DNA of 64,000 nt, from positions 4,898,001-4,962,000 of the forward strand of contig OZ242331.1 of assembly GCA_965208275.1 (NCBI GenBank). The letters are read 5' to 3'. Each line of letters starts with the position of its first letter. Position 1 is the first letter of the stretch. Source of the stretch: Bin5 sp022827195. Its GTDB lineage: Bacteria > Chloroflexota > Anaerolineae > Caldilineales > Caldilineaceae. The notes under the pieces are model-generated. The model did not search any database and was not told the origin of the DNA. It saw only the letters and a list, made by a program, of their open reading frames with translations. The translations under genes were made by a program, and so were the position numbers. This document shows, piece after piece, positions 34,807 through 45,066 of the stretch.

Positions 34807-36938
34807 TGGATTTCCGCCAACTGCAGGCGCGCCAGAAGGATTTCAGTATTCCAGATATCGAGCTGGGCGGAAGGCTTTTTCGTGTCCGACTCGTAGATAA
34901 CCAGCCTCAACTCGTACTCTCCGGGAGCTAGGTCGGCTGGGAGTTTAAGATGGAAAAGATTCTCGACCGGCTCCTCCGCTTTCCACCGGCTGGTATGCGT
35001 GTAAAGGGAGTCAAGCAGGATCTTGTCTTCCTGGAAGACCCTTGCCCCTCCGGCATCGTGGAGACGCAGCGACATCACATAGTCGATTTCCAGCCCCCGG
35101 GCGGTCTTCAGTTGCAGGACAGCCCAAAATGAGCGCTCGGTTCCAAGGTTGACGATCTCCTCGGCCGGAAGTTGCCGTTCACTCTGGCCCAAGGCGAACC
35201 CCAGCAGTGTGATACCGCCATCGTAGACGATGGGAAGAGGTTCCAGACGCTCATAAAATCTCCAGGGCCGGTCGAGTGTTATGTCGGAGAAGGTAAGAAT
35301 CTGAAGGCCGGCATGGTTCTGGTTGCCTACGTAACGCCCATACCTGCTCAGGAGAATTGCAATTGGTTCCTCTTCGTCACCATGCCACGGCGGCGCATTC
35401 CAGTCCAGGACTTTAGCAGTTGACAGATCTTTGACTGCCGACAGATTCGCCTCCACTTCCTGGGGCAAATTTGGCAGGAGAGGATTCGTTACTTGGACTG
35501 AAGCCTCGCCGCGATACAGGTACTCCAAACTATAGAATCCGCGCGGTTCGACTCGGGGCACCAGGTAGACCATGCTCTCATCTGATGGAAGTACGTTCAG
35601 CGCCTGGGCCAATTCCCCCCACTCAACATGATAGGCCGCATACAGTTCGGGAGCGTTCGCCCATTTTTCAAAGTAGGTGCGGTAGGTGTACACGCTCTGC
35701 CCCAGAATCAGTCCACAGAGCAGGGCGGCGAGTCCAATGGCGGCTCTGCCGCTATGTTTTCCGGAGAACAGGTCTGTACCAACAGCCAGGTTGGACCAGC
35801 GCCGCTTCAGCAGAAGAAACGTCTCCCACATGCCGACGGCTGCAAGCAGATAGATGGCCGTTGTGGCGCCGAACATTCGAATCGTGTTGGATGCCGGTAC
35901 GCCCTCAAATGCGAGCGTTGCCGGCAGGGCCAGCAGCACCAGCCACAGGAGCAGCAGGCGGTTGGCAGGCCGCTGCCAGCGCCAGATGGACACGCCGACA
36001 CCGACTAGGAAAAAGAGTGTTTCCCATGGACTTAGCAGCGGCTGGCCCGGAAAGTTGTGACGCCAGTTTAAGTCGCCGCGAATGCCTATGGCCAATATGT
36101 GCAGCCACACATTCTGCAGGTATTTTCCCCATGGCTCGCCATGGCTGCGGGCAGAATCGAAAAGCCACAGCTGGCTGCTGCGGAGCAAAAGGTGGTCCGG
36201 GTGCAGAGCAAAATGGATGAGAATGGGTGCACCCACCAGTGCCGCTGCGCCCGCGAAAACTCCGATTTTCGGCAGTTCGGCTCGCAACCTGACGCTGATG
36301 CCAGGGCGAAAAGGCGCCAGGAGAGTGATACCAAAAAGGAGGAACAGGACTGGCGTGATGCGCGCCGGCATATAGGTGTAGACAGAGAGCCCTGCCAGCG
36401 CGCCTGCCAGCCCGATGCGCCACCAGCTCCGCTGTCTCCAACCCGACCAAAGCAGGGCCAGGCACAGGGCTAGCGTCAGAGGCAGCAGATTGATCCGAAA
36501 CGCGTTGCGTCCGAGGATCGTCTGGCTGAGGGAGACGGCGAGCATGCCGGCCGCCGCGCCGCCTATCAACAGGCCTCGCCAAGGCGTGGGCCGCCCGCTT
36601 TCCTCGTCCTTTCCAAAGAGTACCTGCCCCAACCAGAAGAGAGCAAAGACCGTGCCGGCGCTGGCCAGCGCCATAGGCAGACGAAGAGCCAGCATTGTCC
36701 GCCCCAAAACGGCGACAAACGGGGCAACAGCATAGACGATGAGTCCTTCGCGTCCACTGTTTTCCGGGAAGAAGACGGCATGTTCCCCCTGCAGCACACG
36801 CAGGGCATCTACGCCATGTGCGCCTTCATCGTGATAAAGGCCTGGGGGGATGTCGCTGAGGCGATAAAAGCGCAACGCCGCAACAACCAGCGCCAATGCG
36901 ACCAGTATCCCTGCAGTCACCAACCCTATGCGTGGCAT
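34803..36938 (-). CDS. GT39/PMT-type glycosyltransferase, array copy 6
   Basis: This is a 711-residue copy, the shortest intact one because it starts directly with the first helix. The loop GLYHDEGAHGVDALRVL has D37-E38. The external segment TYRTYFEKWANAPELYAAY and the C-terminal end QLDIWNTEILLARLQL place it with copy 5 and the truncated copy upstream. It is the first intact gene of the ATGA-coupled group. The gap of 103 bases to the pseudogene upstream shows no convincing promoter. Confidence 0.86.
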   Translation of the reverse strand: MPRIGLVTAGILVALALVVAALRFYRLSDIPPGLYHDEGAHGVDALRVLQGEHAVFFPENSGREGLIVYAVAPFVAVLGRTMLALRLPMALASAGTVFALFWLGQVLFGKDEESGRPTPWRGLLIGGAAAGMLAVSLSQTILGRNAFRINLLPLTLALCLALLWSGWRQRSWWRIGLAGALAGLSVYTYMPARITPVLFLLFGITLLAPFRPGISVRLRAELPKIGVFAGAAALVGAPILIHFALHPDHLLLRSSQLWLFDSARSHGEPWGKYLQNVWLHILAIGIRGDLNWRHNFPGQPLLSPWETLFFLVGVGVSIWRWQRPANRLLLLWLVLLALPATLAFEGVPASNTIRMFGATTAIYLLAAVGMWETFLLLKRRWSNLAVGTDLFSGKHSGRAAIGLAALLCGLILGQSVYTYRTYFEKWANAPELYAAYHVEWGELAQALNVLPSDESMVYLVPRVEPRGFYSLEYLYRGEASVQVTNPLLPNLPQEVEANLSAVKDLSTAKVLDWNAPPWHGDEEEPIAILLSRYGRYVGNQNHAGLQILTFSDITLDRPWRFYERLEPLPIVYDGGITLLGFALGQSERQLPAEEIVNLGTERSFWAVLQLKTARGLEIDYVMSLRLHDAGGARVFQEDKILLDSLYTHTSRWKAEEPVENLFHLKLPADLAPGEYELRLVIYESDTKKPSAQLDIWNTEILLARLQLAEIQ

Positions 36939-37041
36939 ACGCCTCTTATCGGACCGGCCTTGCCGACCGGGTGTCGCGCCGATGACATACTTAAGGTGCC
37001 CTATCCTTCGTTGTTTGGAAATGCCTGCGTTTGGTTTCCCG

Positions 37042-38550
37042 TCACTCGATCTCCGTCACTTTCAGGCGAGCCAGCGCAATCTCCGTGTTCCAGACATCAA
37101 GTTCGGCAGCCGGCTTACCTGTTTCTGAGCCGCAAATAACCAGACTCAACTCGTTTTTTCCGGTTGGGAGGTCTGCTGGTCGTTCGAGGAGGAAAAGATT
37201 GACAACCGGCACGCCCTCTTTCCAATGGCTTGAGAGCTCACTGTGATTGTCTATCAGAAGAGCATCTTTCTGGAGAACTCTTTCCTCTGCAGCATTGTGC
37301 AGTCGCAGAGAAACTGAATAGTCAAAATCTACCCCAGGGGCGATTCGCAGCAAAGACTTGCCGGCATCGCAACCGACCGACCGGCGTTCCAAGTACTCAT
37401 AGTATGTCCACAGGCGGTCCAACGCAATATCTGTATATGTGTGGACCAGGAAGTCAGCGTGTTCTTCACTATGCAGGAATCTTCCGTGCTTGTTCAGAAG
37501 AAGTGCAATGAAATCTTCCCTTAAGTCATTCAAAAAATCGCCGGCCTTCCAGTCAAAAACCCTTATGCGAAACCGTCCCCCTTTGGCTGCCGGCGCCGTT
37601 CAAATTCTTTGGGGCGCAAATGGGAGCCTTGAGCTGATGAAATGGACTGGTGACGCGCCGATGTAGGGGAATTCGAAACGATTGTGTCTGCTGGAAAGGG
37701 CTGAAGTGACCAGCTTGGCCATATCCACGTCGGACGGCAAGGCGCTCAGTTTCTTGGCCATATCCGTCCATTTCACCTGGTAGGCCTCGCGCAATTCGGG
37801 CGCGATCGCCCACGCCTCGAAACAGACGCGATAGGTGATCACACCTTTCCCTGGAATCAAACAGCCGCCGACGGCACTCACAGCAACGGCGGAACTGGTC
37901 CCTTCTGAAGGATTGATTGAGACCGCGCGAGTCGATAGGGCGGGATCGCGCGTTTTCAGTGGCCGGAAGGCTTCCCAAGTGCCGGCGGCCACGAGAAGAT
38001 AGACAGCCGGCATGGCGCCGATCATGCGTACAGTTTTGGGAGGCTGCGTGCTTTCGACAGCTGGCGTTGCCGGTAGAATCTGCACGACCAGCCAGAGAAG
38101 AGGCAGGCGACAGGCGGGTCGTTTCCAGCGCCACATTGCCGCGCCAACTCCGAACCTGATTAAACAGGCCTCCCACAGATTCAGCAGCGGTTTTCCGAGA
38201 AAACTGTGTCGCCAATTTGGGTCGCCCCTCAAGCAAAAGGCCAGCAGATATCCCCATACATTTTCCAGACACGCGACCAAAGAACTGCCCTGAATGCGGC
38301 TGGCATCGAAAATCCAGAGTTGGCTGCTGCGCAGGAAAAGGTGTTCGGGGTACACTGCGAAATAGATGACGACAGGTGCAGCCGCGAGCGCGGCCGCGCC
38401 GGCGAAGAGGCCTGCCCACGGCAGCTCCGTTTGCTTTGTTCTCTTGGTGTCCGGCGGGAAGGGTACCGGAAAGCTCAAGCCAAATATCAGAAATAGAAGA
38501 GGAGTGAGGCGGGCCGGAGTGCACGCGTGCAGCAGCAAACCTGCGCACAC
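37042..38550 (-). pseudogene. GT39 paralogue lacking its N-terminus
   Basis: The frame begins abruptly at LLLHACTPARLTPLLFL, which corresponds to about residue 215 of intact copies, so the catalytic DE loop and the first helices are gone. The middle is well preserved (WGYLLAFCLRGDPNWRHSF). At 37600-37602 an in-frame TGA interrupts it, after which the same frame continues (VFDWKAGDF, HTYTDIALDRLWTYYEYLE). The C-terminal domain has also lost about 30 residues between RRSVGCDAG and PGVDFDYSVSLRL. The end ELDVWNTEIALARLKV puts it in the copy 5/6 subfamily. It is the outermost (5') member of the array and abuts the glgC promoter. Confidence 0.88.
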
Positions 38551-38674
38551 GCTGTTGCATTAGGCTGTTTCTTCTCAAGGCTCAAGCTGCAAGTTTAGAG
38601 ATTCCGGCTTTATCGTCCAACTTGGTCCCTCTAAGGGATTCGGATTGACGCCGGCTCAAGGGCGGCGCTGCAGT

Positions 38675-38702
38675 TTGGCATTCATCCCCTTTCAGATATG
38701 AT
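38675..38702 (+). promoter_or_regulatory. Promoter of the glgC-glgD-like operon
   Basis: TTGGCA (38675-38680), 16 bases, TATGAT (38697-38702), five of six matches in each box. The ATG pair at 38698 lies inside the -10 element, which rules it out as the start and supports ATG 38764. Confidence 0.6.
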
Positions 38703-38763
38703 GTCTCCAAATACGCTGCAGGAAGATTGGAGAGTTGCTCGGTTACTGTATCGGACGACATCT

Positions 38764-40023
<1,260 letters not shown>

Positions 40024-40036
40024 GGGACGATTTACT

Positions 40037-41293
40037 ATGGCCAGGGCTTTTGCCATGATCATGGCCGGGGCGGACAATGCTGACCTCAGTGTCCTGACCG
40101 AGGTCCGTTCTGAGCCCGCGGTTCCTTTCGCCGGCAAGTTCCGTCTGATCGATTTCTCCCTCAGCAACTGCGTCAACAGCGGCATTCACAACGTCGCCGT
40201 GCTGACCCAGTACCGCCCCCGCAGCCTGAACGATCATATCGGGATCGGCAAGCCCTGGGACCTTGACCGTTCCAGCGGCGGCGTGCGGCTGCTTCAGCCC
40301 TACCGCGGAGGCCCCTACGGTGACTGGCAGCGCGGCTCCGCCGACGCCATTCGCAGGAATCTGGATTACGTGCTCCAGCAGAAAGAGGAGTGCGTGCTGA
40401 TTCTTTCCGGCAAGCACATCTATCTGATGGATTACCGGCCCTTCCTGGCGCATCACCTCGAAATGGGGGCGCCGGTGACGATCGCCGTCCGACGCGTCGG
40501 CCGCCACGAGACCCACCGTTTCGGCATAATTTCGCAGGACGCCGACAACCGCGTCATCGAGTTCCAGGAAAAACCGCGGCGAACGCAACAGAACCTGGCC
40601 AATATGGGCGTCTACATTTTCCGGCGCGACTATCTGGTCGAACTCCTGAGCAGCAGCAGCGGCGATGACATTGGTCAGCATGTTCTGCCCGAGCTGGTGG
40701 CGCGCGGCCACGTCGCCAGCTATACCTACCCCGGCTATTGGGCCGACGCCAGCACGGTGCAGGCCTACTGGGACGCCAATATGAGTCTGCTGGCGGAGGA
40801 GCCGGCGCTCAATCTCTACGCACCCGAGTGGATCGTGCATACCCGCAGCGAACGGCGCGCGCCGGTCAAGTTCGGGCCGGCCGCGGCCGTGAACGGGGCG
40901 CTCCTCTCGAACGGCTGCCAGATCGAGGGCGCGGTCGAACACAGCGTTCTTTCCCCCGGTGTACAGGTGGGAGAGGGCGCGCTCGTGCGCGACAGTGTTA
41001 TCCTCAATGATTCGATTATAGAACCCGGCGCGGTGGTCGAGCGCTGCGTTGTGGACAGGCAGGTACGAATTTGCCAGGACGCACGCGTGGGCCATTCCGA
41101 CGACAACAGTCCCAACGCCGACCTGTCGGGCCGGCTCAACACCGGCCTGACGCTGGTTGGCAAAGGCAGTGTCGTCCCGGCAAAAACAAGGCTTGGCCGC
41201 AACGTCGTGGTTCACCCGTTCAGCCGGGCGGATGCCTACAACAACAGCGACATCGTTGAGAGCGGAACAAGCATCGGCCGCAACCTGCGCTGA
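40037..41293 (+). CDS. GlgD-like non-catalytic ADP-glucose pyrophosphorylase subunit
   Basis: This 418-residue paralogue of the preceding GlgC aligns along its whole length. The active site is nonetheless changed at nearly every key point: GGAGTRL becomes GADNADL, the lysine of AKPAV becomes SEPAV, the catalytic Asp of SGDHIY becomes Lys126 (SGKHIY), and DVGT becomes DAST. The fold-determining and sugar-side segments (FAGKFRLIDFSLSNCVNSG, FQEKPRR) and the beta-helix domain are retained. This pattern matches GlgD of Bacillus-type GlgCD, a regulatory or activating subunit. The ATG follows GGGGA by about ten bases. Heteromer formation is inference. Confidence 0.85.
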   Translation: MARAFAMIMAGADNADLSVLTEVRSEPAVPFAGKFRLIDFSLSNCVNSGIHNVAVLTQYRPRSLNDHIGIGKPWDLDRSSGGVRLLQPYRGGPYGDWQRGSADAIRRNLDYVLQQKEECVLILSGKHIYLMDYRPFLAHHLEMGAPVTIAVRRVGRHETHRFGIISQDADNRVIEFQEKPRRTQQNLANMGVYIFRRDYLVELLSSSSGDDIGQHVLPELVARGHVASYTYPGYWADASTVQAYWDANMSLLAEEPALNLYAPEWIVHTRSERRAPVKFGPAAAVNGALLSNGCQIEGAVEHSVLSPGVQVGEGALVRDSVILNDSIIEPGAVVERCVVDRQVRICQDARVGHSDDNSPNADLSGRLNTGLTLVGKGSVVPAKTRLGRNVVVHPFSRADAYNNSDIVESGTSIGRNLR

Positions 41294-41294
41294 A

Positions 41295-41346
41295 GGCCGC
41301 TCTAAATAGCCGCTCTAAATGGCCGCTGTCAATGGCCGCTGGATTT
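41295..41346. repeat. Four imperfect 13-bp tandem repeats
   Basis: Units GGCCGCTCTAAAT, AGCCGCTCTAAAT, GGCCGCTGTCAAT and GGCCGCTGGATTT lie head to tail just after the GlgD-like stop codon. The last one and a half units form the 3' end of the convergent SUI1 gene, which stops at 41329. Confidence 0.8.
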
Positions 41347-41718
41347 TGCGCGGTAGCCCAGTTCGTTCAGTAGCGCCACCAGCCGCTGCCTCTGATCGCC
41401 TTGGATTTCGATCTCCGCACCTTTGACCGCGCCGCCGCAGCCCAGCTTGTCCTTCAGGTGTTTCGCCAGGGCGCGTCTGCCGGCATCCGGGCTCTTTACG
41501 CCGGAGATGATCGATACCGTCTTGCCTTTGCGCCCTTTCCGCTCAAGGCGGACGAGCACCGGCTGCGTTCCCTGTACGGCAAAGGGCGCAGCCGGATTCC
41601 TGGGACTTTTCGGCGCCGCCCCTTCAGGAACAGGGTCCGGGTCTGTCGAGTAGACGAGGCGGGGTCCTGCCTTCCGGGCGGGGACGGTTTTCGGCCTTTT
41701 CGCTCTGCGTTTCGACAT
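41329..41718 (-). CDS. SUI1-family (YciH/eIF1-like) translation factor
   Basis: This is a 129-residue protein from ATG 41718. The first 60 residues are basic and disordered-looking. The last 70 form the SUI1 fold: VRLERKGRKGKTVSIISGV, then LAKHLKDKLGCGGAVKG and RLVALLNELGY. Bacterial YciH/SUI1 proteins discriminate initiation codons or act in translational stress; the precise role is uncertain. A longer GTG start at 41790 is possible but adds no conserved sequence. The end of the gene runs into a tandem repeat shared with the convergent glg operon. Confidence 0.9.
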   Translation of the reverse strand: MSKRRAKRPKTVPARKAGPRLVYSTDPDPVPEGAAPKSPRNPAAPFAVQGTQPVLVRLERKGRKGKTVSIISGVKSPDAGRRALAKHLKDKLGCGGAVKGAEIEIQGDQRQRLVALLNELGYRAKSSGH

Positions 41719-41847
41719 GGTTCGAATAGTTTCAACCGGACCGAAGTGGGAGATTTTTGAGTTGCGCCCCGGTTTCCGGCCTTCGCTCACCGGCCAGATT
41801 AGCTGGGCAGCGGATAGGACCGCAAGGGGCGCGGTAGGAGGTTCGCA

Positions 41848-42510
41848 ATGAAGTATAGCATCAGTGGCGAAATCGCCCAGTCTGTCCGCCTGGACTTCGC
41901 GCCGGGCGAGTATGCCTGGGTCAGCAAAGGGGCGTTGATGGCCTACACTTCAGGCTTGCAGTGGAGCTTGCGCGTGCCGGGCGGCGCAGGAGGCGCGCTG
42001 CGGCGCAGCCTGTCCGGCGAAGGCATCGCCCTCACTTACCTGGAGACCCAGGATGAGGACCAGCACGCAATGTTGGCGGCCAATGCGCCCGGCCATCTGG
42101 AGATATGGGACCTGGAGGGCGACGGCGCGGTGACGACGACGCGCGGCTCCTTTGTGGCTGCCTGGGGCGAGAATGTCGGCATCACGGTTACCGTGGCGCG
42201 GCGTGCCGGTGCCGCGCTCTTTGGCGGCGCCGGCCTCTTCCTGCAGACGATCTCCGGCGTGGGCAAGGCGCTCGTGCATGGCAGCGGTGACTTCTATGAG
42301 CGCCAGATGGCATCGGATGAAGAGATGCTCGTGAGCACAGGAAATCTGGCCGCCTTTTCGGCCGAAGTCGACTATGACATTCGCGGCGTGGGCGGCTTCC
42401 GGAGAGTCCTGTTCGGCGGCGAAGGGCTGTTTATGACCAATCTGCACGGGCCGGGCCGCGTCCTGCTACAGACGCTCAAACGCAACTACGCCGCCAAGTC
42501 GACGGGCTGA
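41848..42510 (+). CDS. AIM24 family protein
   Basis: This is a 220-residue all-beta protein of the AIM24/TIGR00266 family: SKGALMAYTSGLQWSL, then GVGKALVHGSGDFYER and GGEGLFMTNLHGPGRVLLQTL. Bacterial members are poorly characterised; yeast Aim24 works in mitochondrial inner-membrane organisation. AGGAGG is placed seven bases before the ATG. No partner gene is evident; the downstream gene starts 183 bases later. Confidence 0.9.
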   Translation: MKYSISGEIAQSVRLDFAPGEYAWVSKGALMAYTSGLQWSLRVPGGAGGALRRSLSGEGIALTYLETQDEDQHAMLAANAPGHLEIWDLEGDGAVTTTRGSFVAAWGENVGITVTVARRAGAALFGGAGLFLQTISGVGKALVHGSGDFYERQMASDEEMLVSTGNLAAFSAEVDYDIRGVGGFRRVLFGGEGLFMTNLHGPGRVLLQTLKRNYAAKSTG

Positions 42511-42693
42511 GAAACTCCTGTCGCGCCGCCGATTGCCGGGCCCTTCAAGCGGCGTTTAGACCGTATCAGACAGGATGACCTGTCTCTGCGTTGAGGCAGG
42601 TCGGCCGCGGCAGCGCGCCGCGGTCTCAGTTGGGGCAGAGCCGGCTGCCGTTGAATCGGTCGCCGAGCTGCTCCCCCCATGAGGAGGTGAGGT

Positions 42694-43239
42694 GTGGGCT
42701 CAAACACTCTGTCCATGGCAAAAACCTTGCACGGCGAGGTCCGCTTGACCGATCCCGTAGACGATTCAATTCTGACACTCGGCGTGCGTATGCGCGATCC
42801 ACTGCCGCACGCGAAAATCGCGTCGCTGTTCGGCATCGCAAGTGACGAAGTCAGCAGGATTTGCCGGCCCTACGAGGTGTTCCTGCGGGAGACAGGGGAA
42901 GACAGTCCCCGGCTCGTCTACACGGGGCGGTCGGACAGGCAAGCCGTGCGCCCGCGCGGCATGTGGGAAGATGCCGCGTTCGGGAACAGCGGTCGCGACT
43001 CCTTCCGCAGACAACAGGTTGTCAATGGCGCCGACAGGCTGGCCGACCCCATTGACGATGCCATCCTCACGTTGGGCGTGCGTGCGCGCAATCCGCTCAC
43101 CTACGAAGAGATTGCGTCGCTATTCGGTATAGCCGTGAAGAGCGTCCAAAAGATCTGTCAGCAGTACAAGGAGTTTATGCGTAAGGCCGAGGCGTACGGC
43201 GTTCGCGGGGTCACATACACGGGGCGAGATTCGACTTGA
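42694..43239 (+). CDS. Protein with two HTH-like repeats, function unknown
   Basis: This is a 181-residue protein built from two copies of a module of about 50 residues. Copy one (about residues 20-69) reads DPVDDSILTLGVRMRDPLPH, IASLFGIASDEVSRIC. Copy two (about 117-165) reads DPIDDAILTLGVRARNPLTY, IASLFGIAVKSVQKIC. Each looks like a short helix-turn-helix followed by a conserved cysteine, and each is followed by a YTGR end motif. The start GTG 42694 has AGGAGG six bases upstream; ATG 42715 is an alternative. A DNA-binding role is inferred. I do not recognise the family. Confidence 0.65.
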   Translation: MGSNTLSMAKTLHGEVRLTDPVDDSILTLGVRMRDPLPHAKIASLFGIASDEVSRICRPYEVFLRETGEDSPRLVYTGRSDRQAVRPRGMWEDAAFGNSGRDSFRRQQVVNGADRLADPIDDAILTLGVRARNPLTYEEIASLFGIAVKSVQKICQQYKEFMRKAEAYGVRGVTYTGRDST

Positions 43240-43260
43240 ACCAGCAGCCGGCCGGCATCC

Positions 43261-45066
43261 TCAGCGCGCCGGCGCAGCCACAAAAATCTGCCGCAAAATA
43301 TCGTTTCGTTCGGACTCCGTCGTCCAACGAGGCTGCGCGTAGTCCTCAATCACGGTGGTCAGAATCTCGGTGTTGATCACGCTGCCCCGGTGGATCGTGT
43401 GACGGGCAATCAGCGACGTGCGCGTCTGCCAGCTCCACATCTGATCGAAAAACAGATTGCCTAAGCCGTAGACAATGATGCCGGGCTTTTCACCAGCGTA
43501 TCCATAAGGCTCCATCGCCTGCGGCACATGACTCTGGACGCCGGTGACGATGTCGGCGCCGGCCGCCCGCAGCTCGCGGAAATCCCGCACCTGCCGTGAC
43601 AGCGGGCCGGGATTGTAGCTCTCCTCGTACTGCAGTTCGACCGCAATTACATCGACCAGGCTGCGCAGCGATTCGATCGTCGAAAAAATCTTCTCTTTGT
43701 TGTCGAAATAGTAGCAGGCCCCCGGCTCGTCTGCGGTCGCCCGGGCAAAGGTGGGATGGTGCGCCAGGGCCGCAATGAAGGCAAAACGGTTTCTGTTGTG
43801 GATCAGCAACAGCGGCGTGCAAGCCTCCTTCTCATTCAGACCGGCCCCGTATATCTGGATCCCGTTCTGGCGATACCAGCCGATCGACTCGCGCGCGCCG
43901 TCCCGCCCGAAATCGTTGATGTGGTTGCCGCTCAGACCGACGATATCAGTCCCGATCGCTGCCAGCGCGGCCCAATACTCTGGGTCGCTGCACAGGATCA
44001 TGTTGTTCAGCGAAGGGTCGGCTACACAGTCCTGCAGGAAGGGCACTTCATTGCTGACGTGGGTGATGTCTGCCGCATGCAGCGTCGGCGCGATGACCCA
44101 CGCCGGGTAGTCGAAGCCCTTTACGTCCATGCGTGCCGCAGTGACACGGGCCATCGCGGTCACACCGGTCATGATCAGGGTCGTCAGCTCTTCATGACTC
44201 CGGTTCGTCGGCTGTGTGATGTGCGGGCGCATCGCGTCCGCAATCGTCTCACTTTCTGAACCGGTCACAGCTACGACAACCGTGAGCGGATAGGCGGTTG
44301 CGCTGAAGGAGTTGCTCAATATATTTATGCCATTCAGATGCAGGATCTTCAGCACCGGGGTCAGGTTTTCAAATGGGACAATCGCAATCGCGCCGGCCGT
44401 CGCTTCGAGCAGATCCGGCAGGGAACTGCTGCTGGCAAAATGCACGGAGGCGTCGGCCTCTTCGCCGAAGACGACCTCCAGTTCAGAGATGTAATCGGCC
44501 TCGACGATCAGGGGCCCGCCGCCCCGGCCCTGCCAGCGCAGCCGTAGCTCCGCGATCGAAACATCGTCCTGGATCGTGGCAAAGGGGGCGACCGGCGCCA
44601 AATAGCGTGTATACAGCACACCTTCGGCCTGTTCTGCGCCGGGCGCGAGGCGGATTTGCACGTCGGCGTTGCGCGGCTGATCGAGCAGATAGACCGTCTT
44701 GCGGACGCCGTCGGCCTCGATCGCGTCAAGTTCGACGACCAGCGAGAGCAATTGGTCGAAATAGCGCTCAGGCATAGATGAATCGAGCGCAAGCGTCAGC
44801 CAGCCGCTGCGAACTCTCTCCTGCGCCGCAAGCGGCTGCGATAGCGCCGCGGCCGGAACATACCTCTCTCCGCCGCCATCAGTCCCGCCGGCAAAGAGCG
44901 CGATCGTGGCGGCAGCGCCCACCCCGACGATGCCAAGCAGCGCCGAGACGAGCATCCGGCTGGAGGCATGCAGGCCCGGGCGCACGCCGGTGAGGAACGC
45001 CTGCCCAAGGCGGTCCCACCCGTGCCTTTTGAGTCGGTTCCGGAAAGCGCTAAGTCGTTTCAACAT
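43261..45066 (-). CDS. CapA-type metallophosphatase with an extra N-terminal domain
   Basis: This is a 601-residue protein. A helix at residues about 38-60 anchors it. Residues 85-285 form a region that looks like a periplasmic-binding-type fold (GAIAIVPFENLTPVLKIL, TVVVAVTG). Residues 296-560 carry the CapA/PgsA phosphatase-like motifs: MTGVTAMAR, THVSNEVPF, GLSGNHINDFG, ELQYEESYN and GVQSHVPQAMEPYG. CapA proteins take part in poly-gamma-glutamate or capsule synthesis and many are orphan. The fusion to an N-terminal binding-like domain is unusual. The ATG at 45066 is served by the promoter at 45138-45166. Confidence 0.85.
   Translation of the reverse strand: MLKRLSAFRNRLKRHGWDRLGQAFLTGVRPGLHASSRMLVSALLGIVGVGAAATIALFAGGTDGGGERYVPAAALSQPLAAQERVRSGWLTLALDSSMPERYFDQLLSLVVELDAIEADGVRKTVYLLDQPRNADVQIRLAPGAEQAEGVLYTRYLAPVAPFATIQDDVSIAELRLRWQGRGGGPLIVEADYISELEVVFGEEADASVHFASSSSLPDLLEATAGAIAIVPFENLTPVLKILHLNGINILSNSFSATAYPLTVVVAVTGSESETIADAMRPHITQPTNRSHEELTTLIMTGVTAMARVTAARMDVKGFDYPAWVIAPTLHAADITHVSNEVPFLQDCVADPSLNNMILCSDPEYWAALAAIGTDIVGLSGNHINDFGRDGARESIGWYRQNGIQIYGAGLNEKEACTPLLLIHNRNRFAFIAALAHHPTFARATADEPGACYYFDNKEKIFSTIESLRSLVDVIAVELQYEESYNPGPLSRQVRDFRELRAAGADIVTGVQSHVPQAMEPYGYAGEKPGIIVYGLGNLFFDQMWSWQTRTSLIARHTIHRGSVINTEILTTVIEDYAQPRWTTESERNDILRQIFVAAPAR

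Larger units (their letters stand above)
21021..38550 (-). other. Tandem array of nine GT39-type glycosyltransferase paralogues
   Basis: Six full-length genes and three degraded copies lie head to tail over 17.5 kb with no unrelated gene between them. All share the order DE-type motif, HAVFFP loop, LRLPTALASAGTV membrane helix, LPYTYxAARFTP segment, WRYNF loop and a C-terminal beta-rich domain (RPWTFYxYLEP, then PxDYELRLxVYD). Two subfamilies are visible from the C-terminus: DVWEPE-type (copies 1-4 and the mosaic remnant) and DVWNTE-type (copies 5, 6 and the N-terminally truncated copy). Confidence 0.85.

Noticed and set aside
41295..41346. Possible CRISPR-like array
   Set aside because: The 13-bp units abut without spacers.
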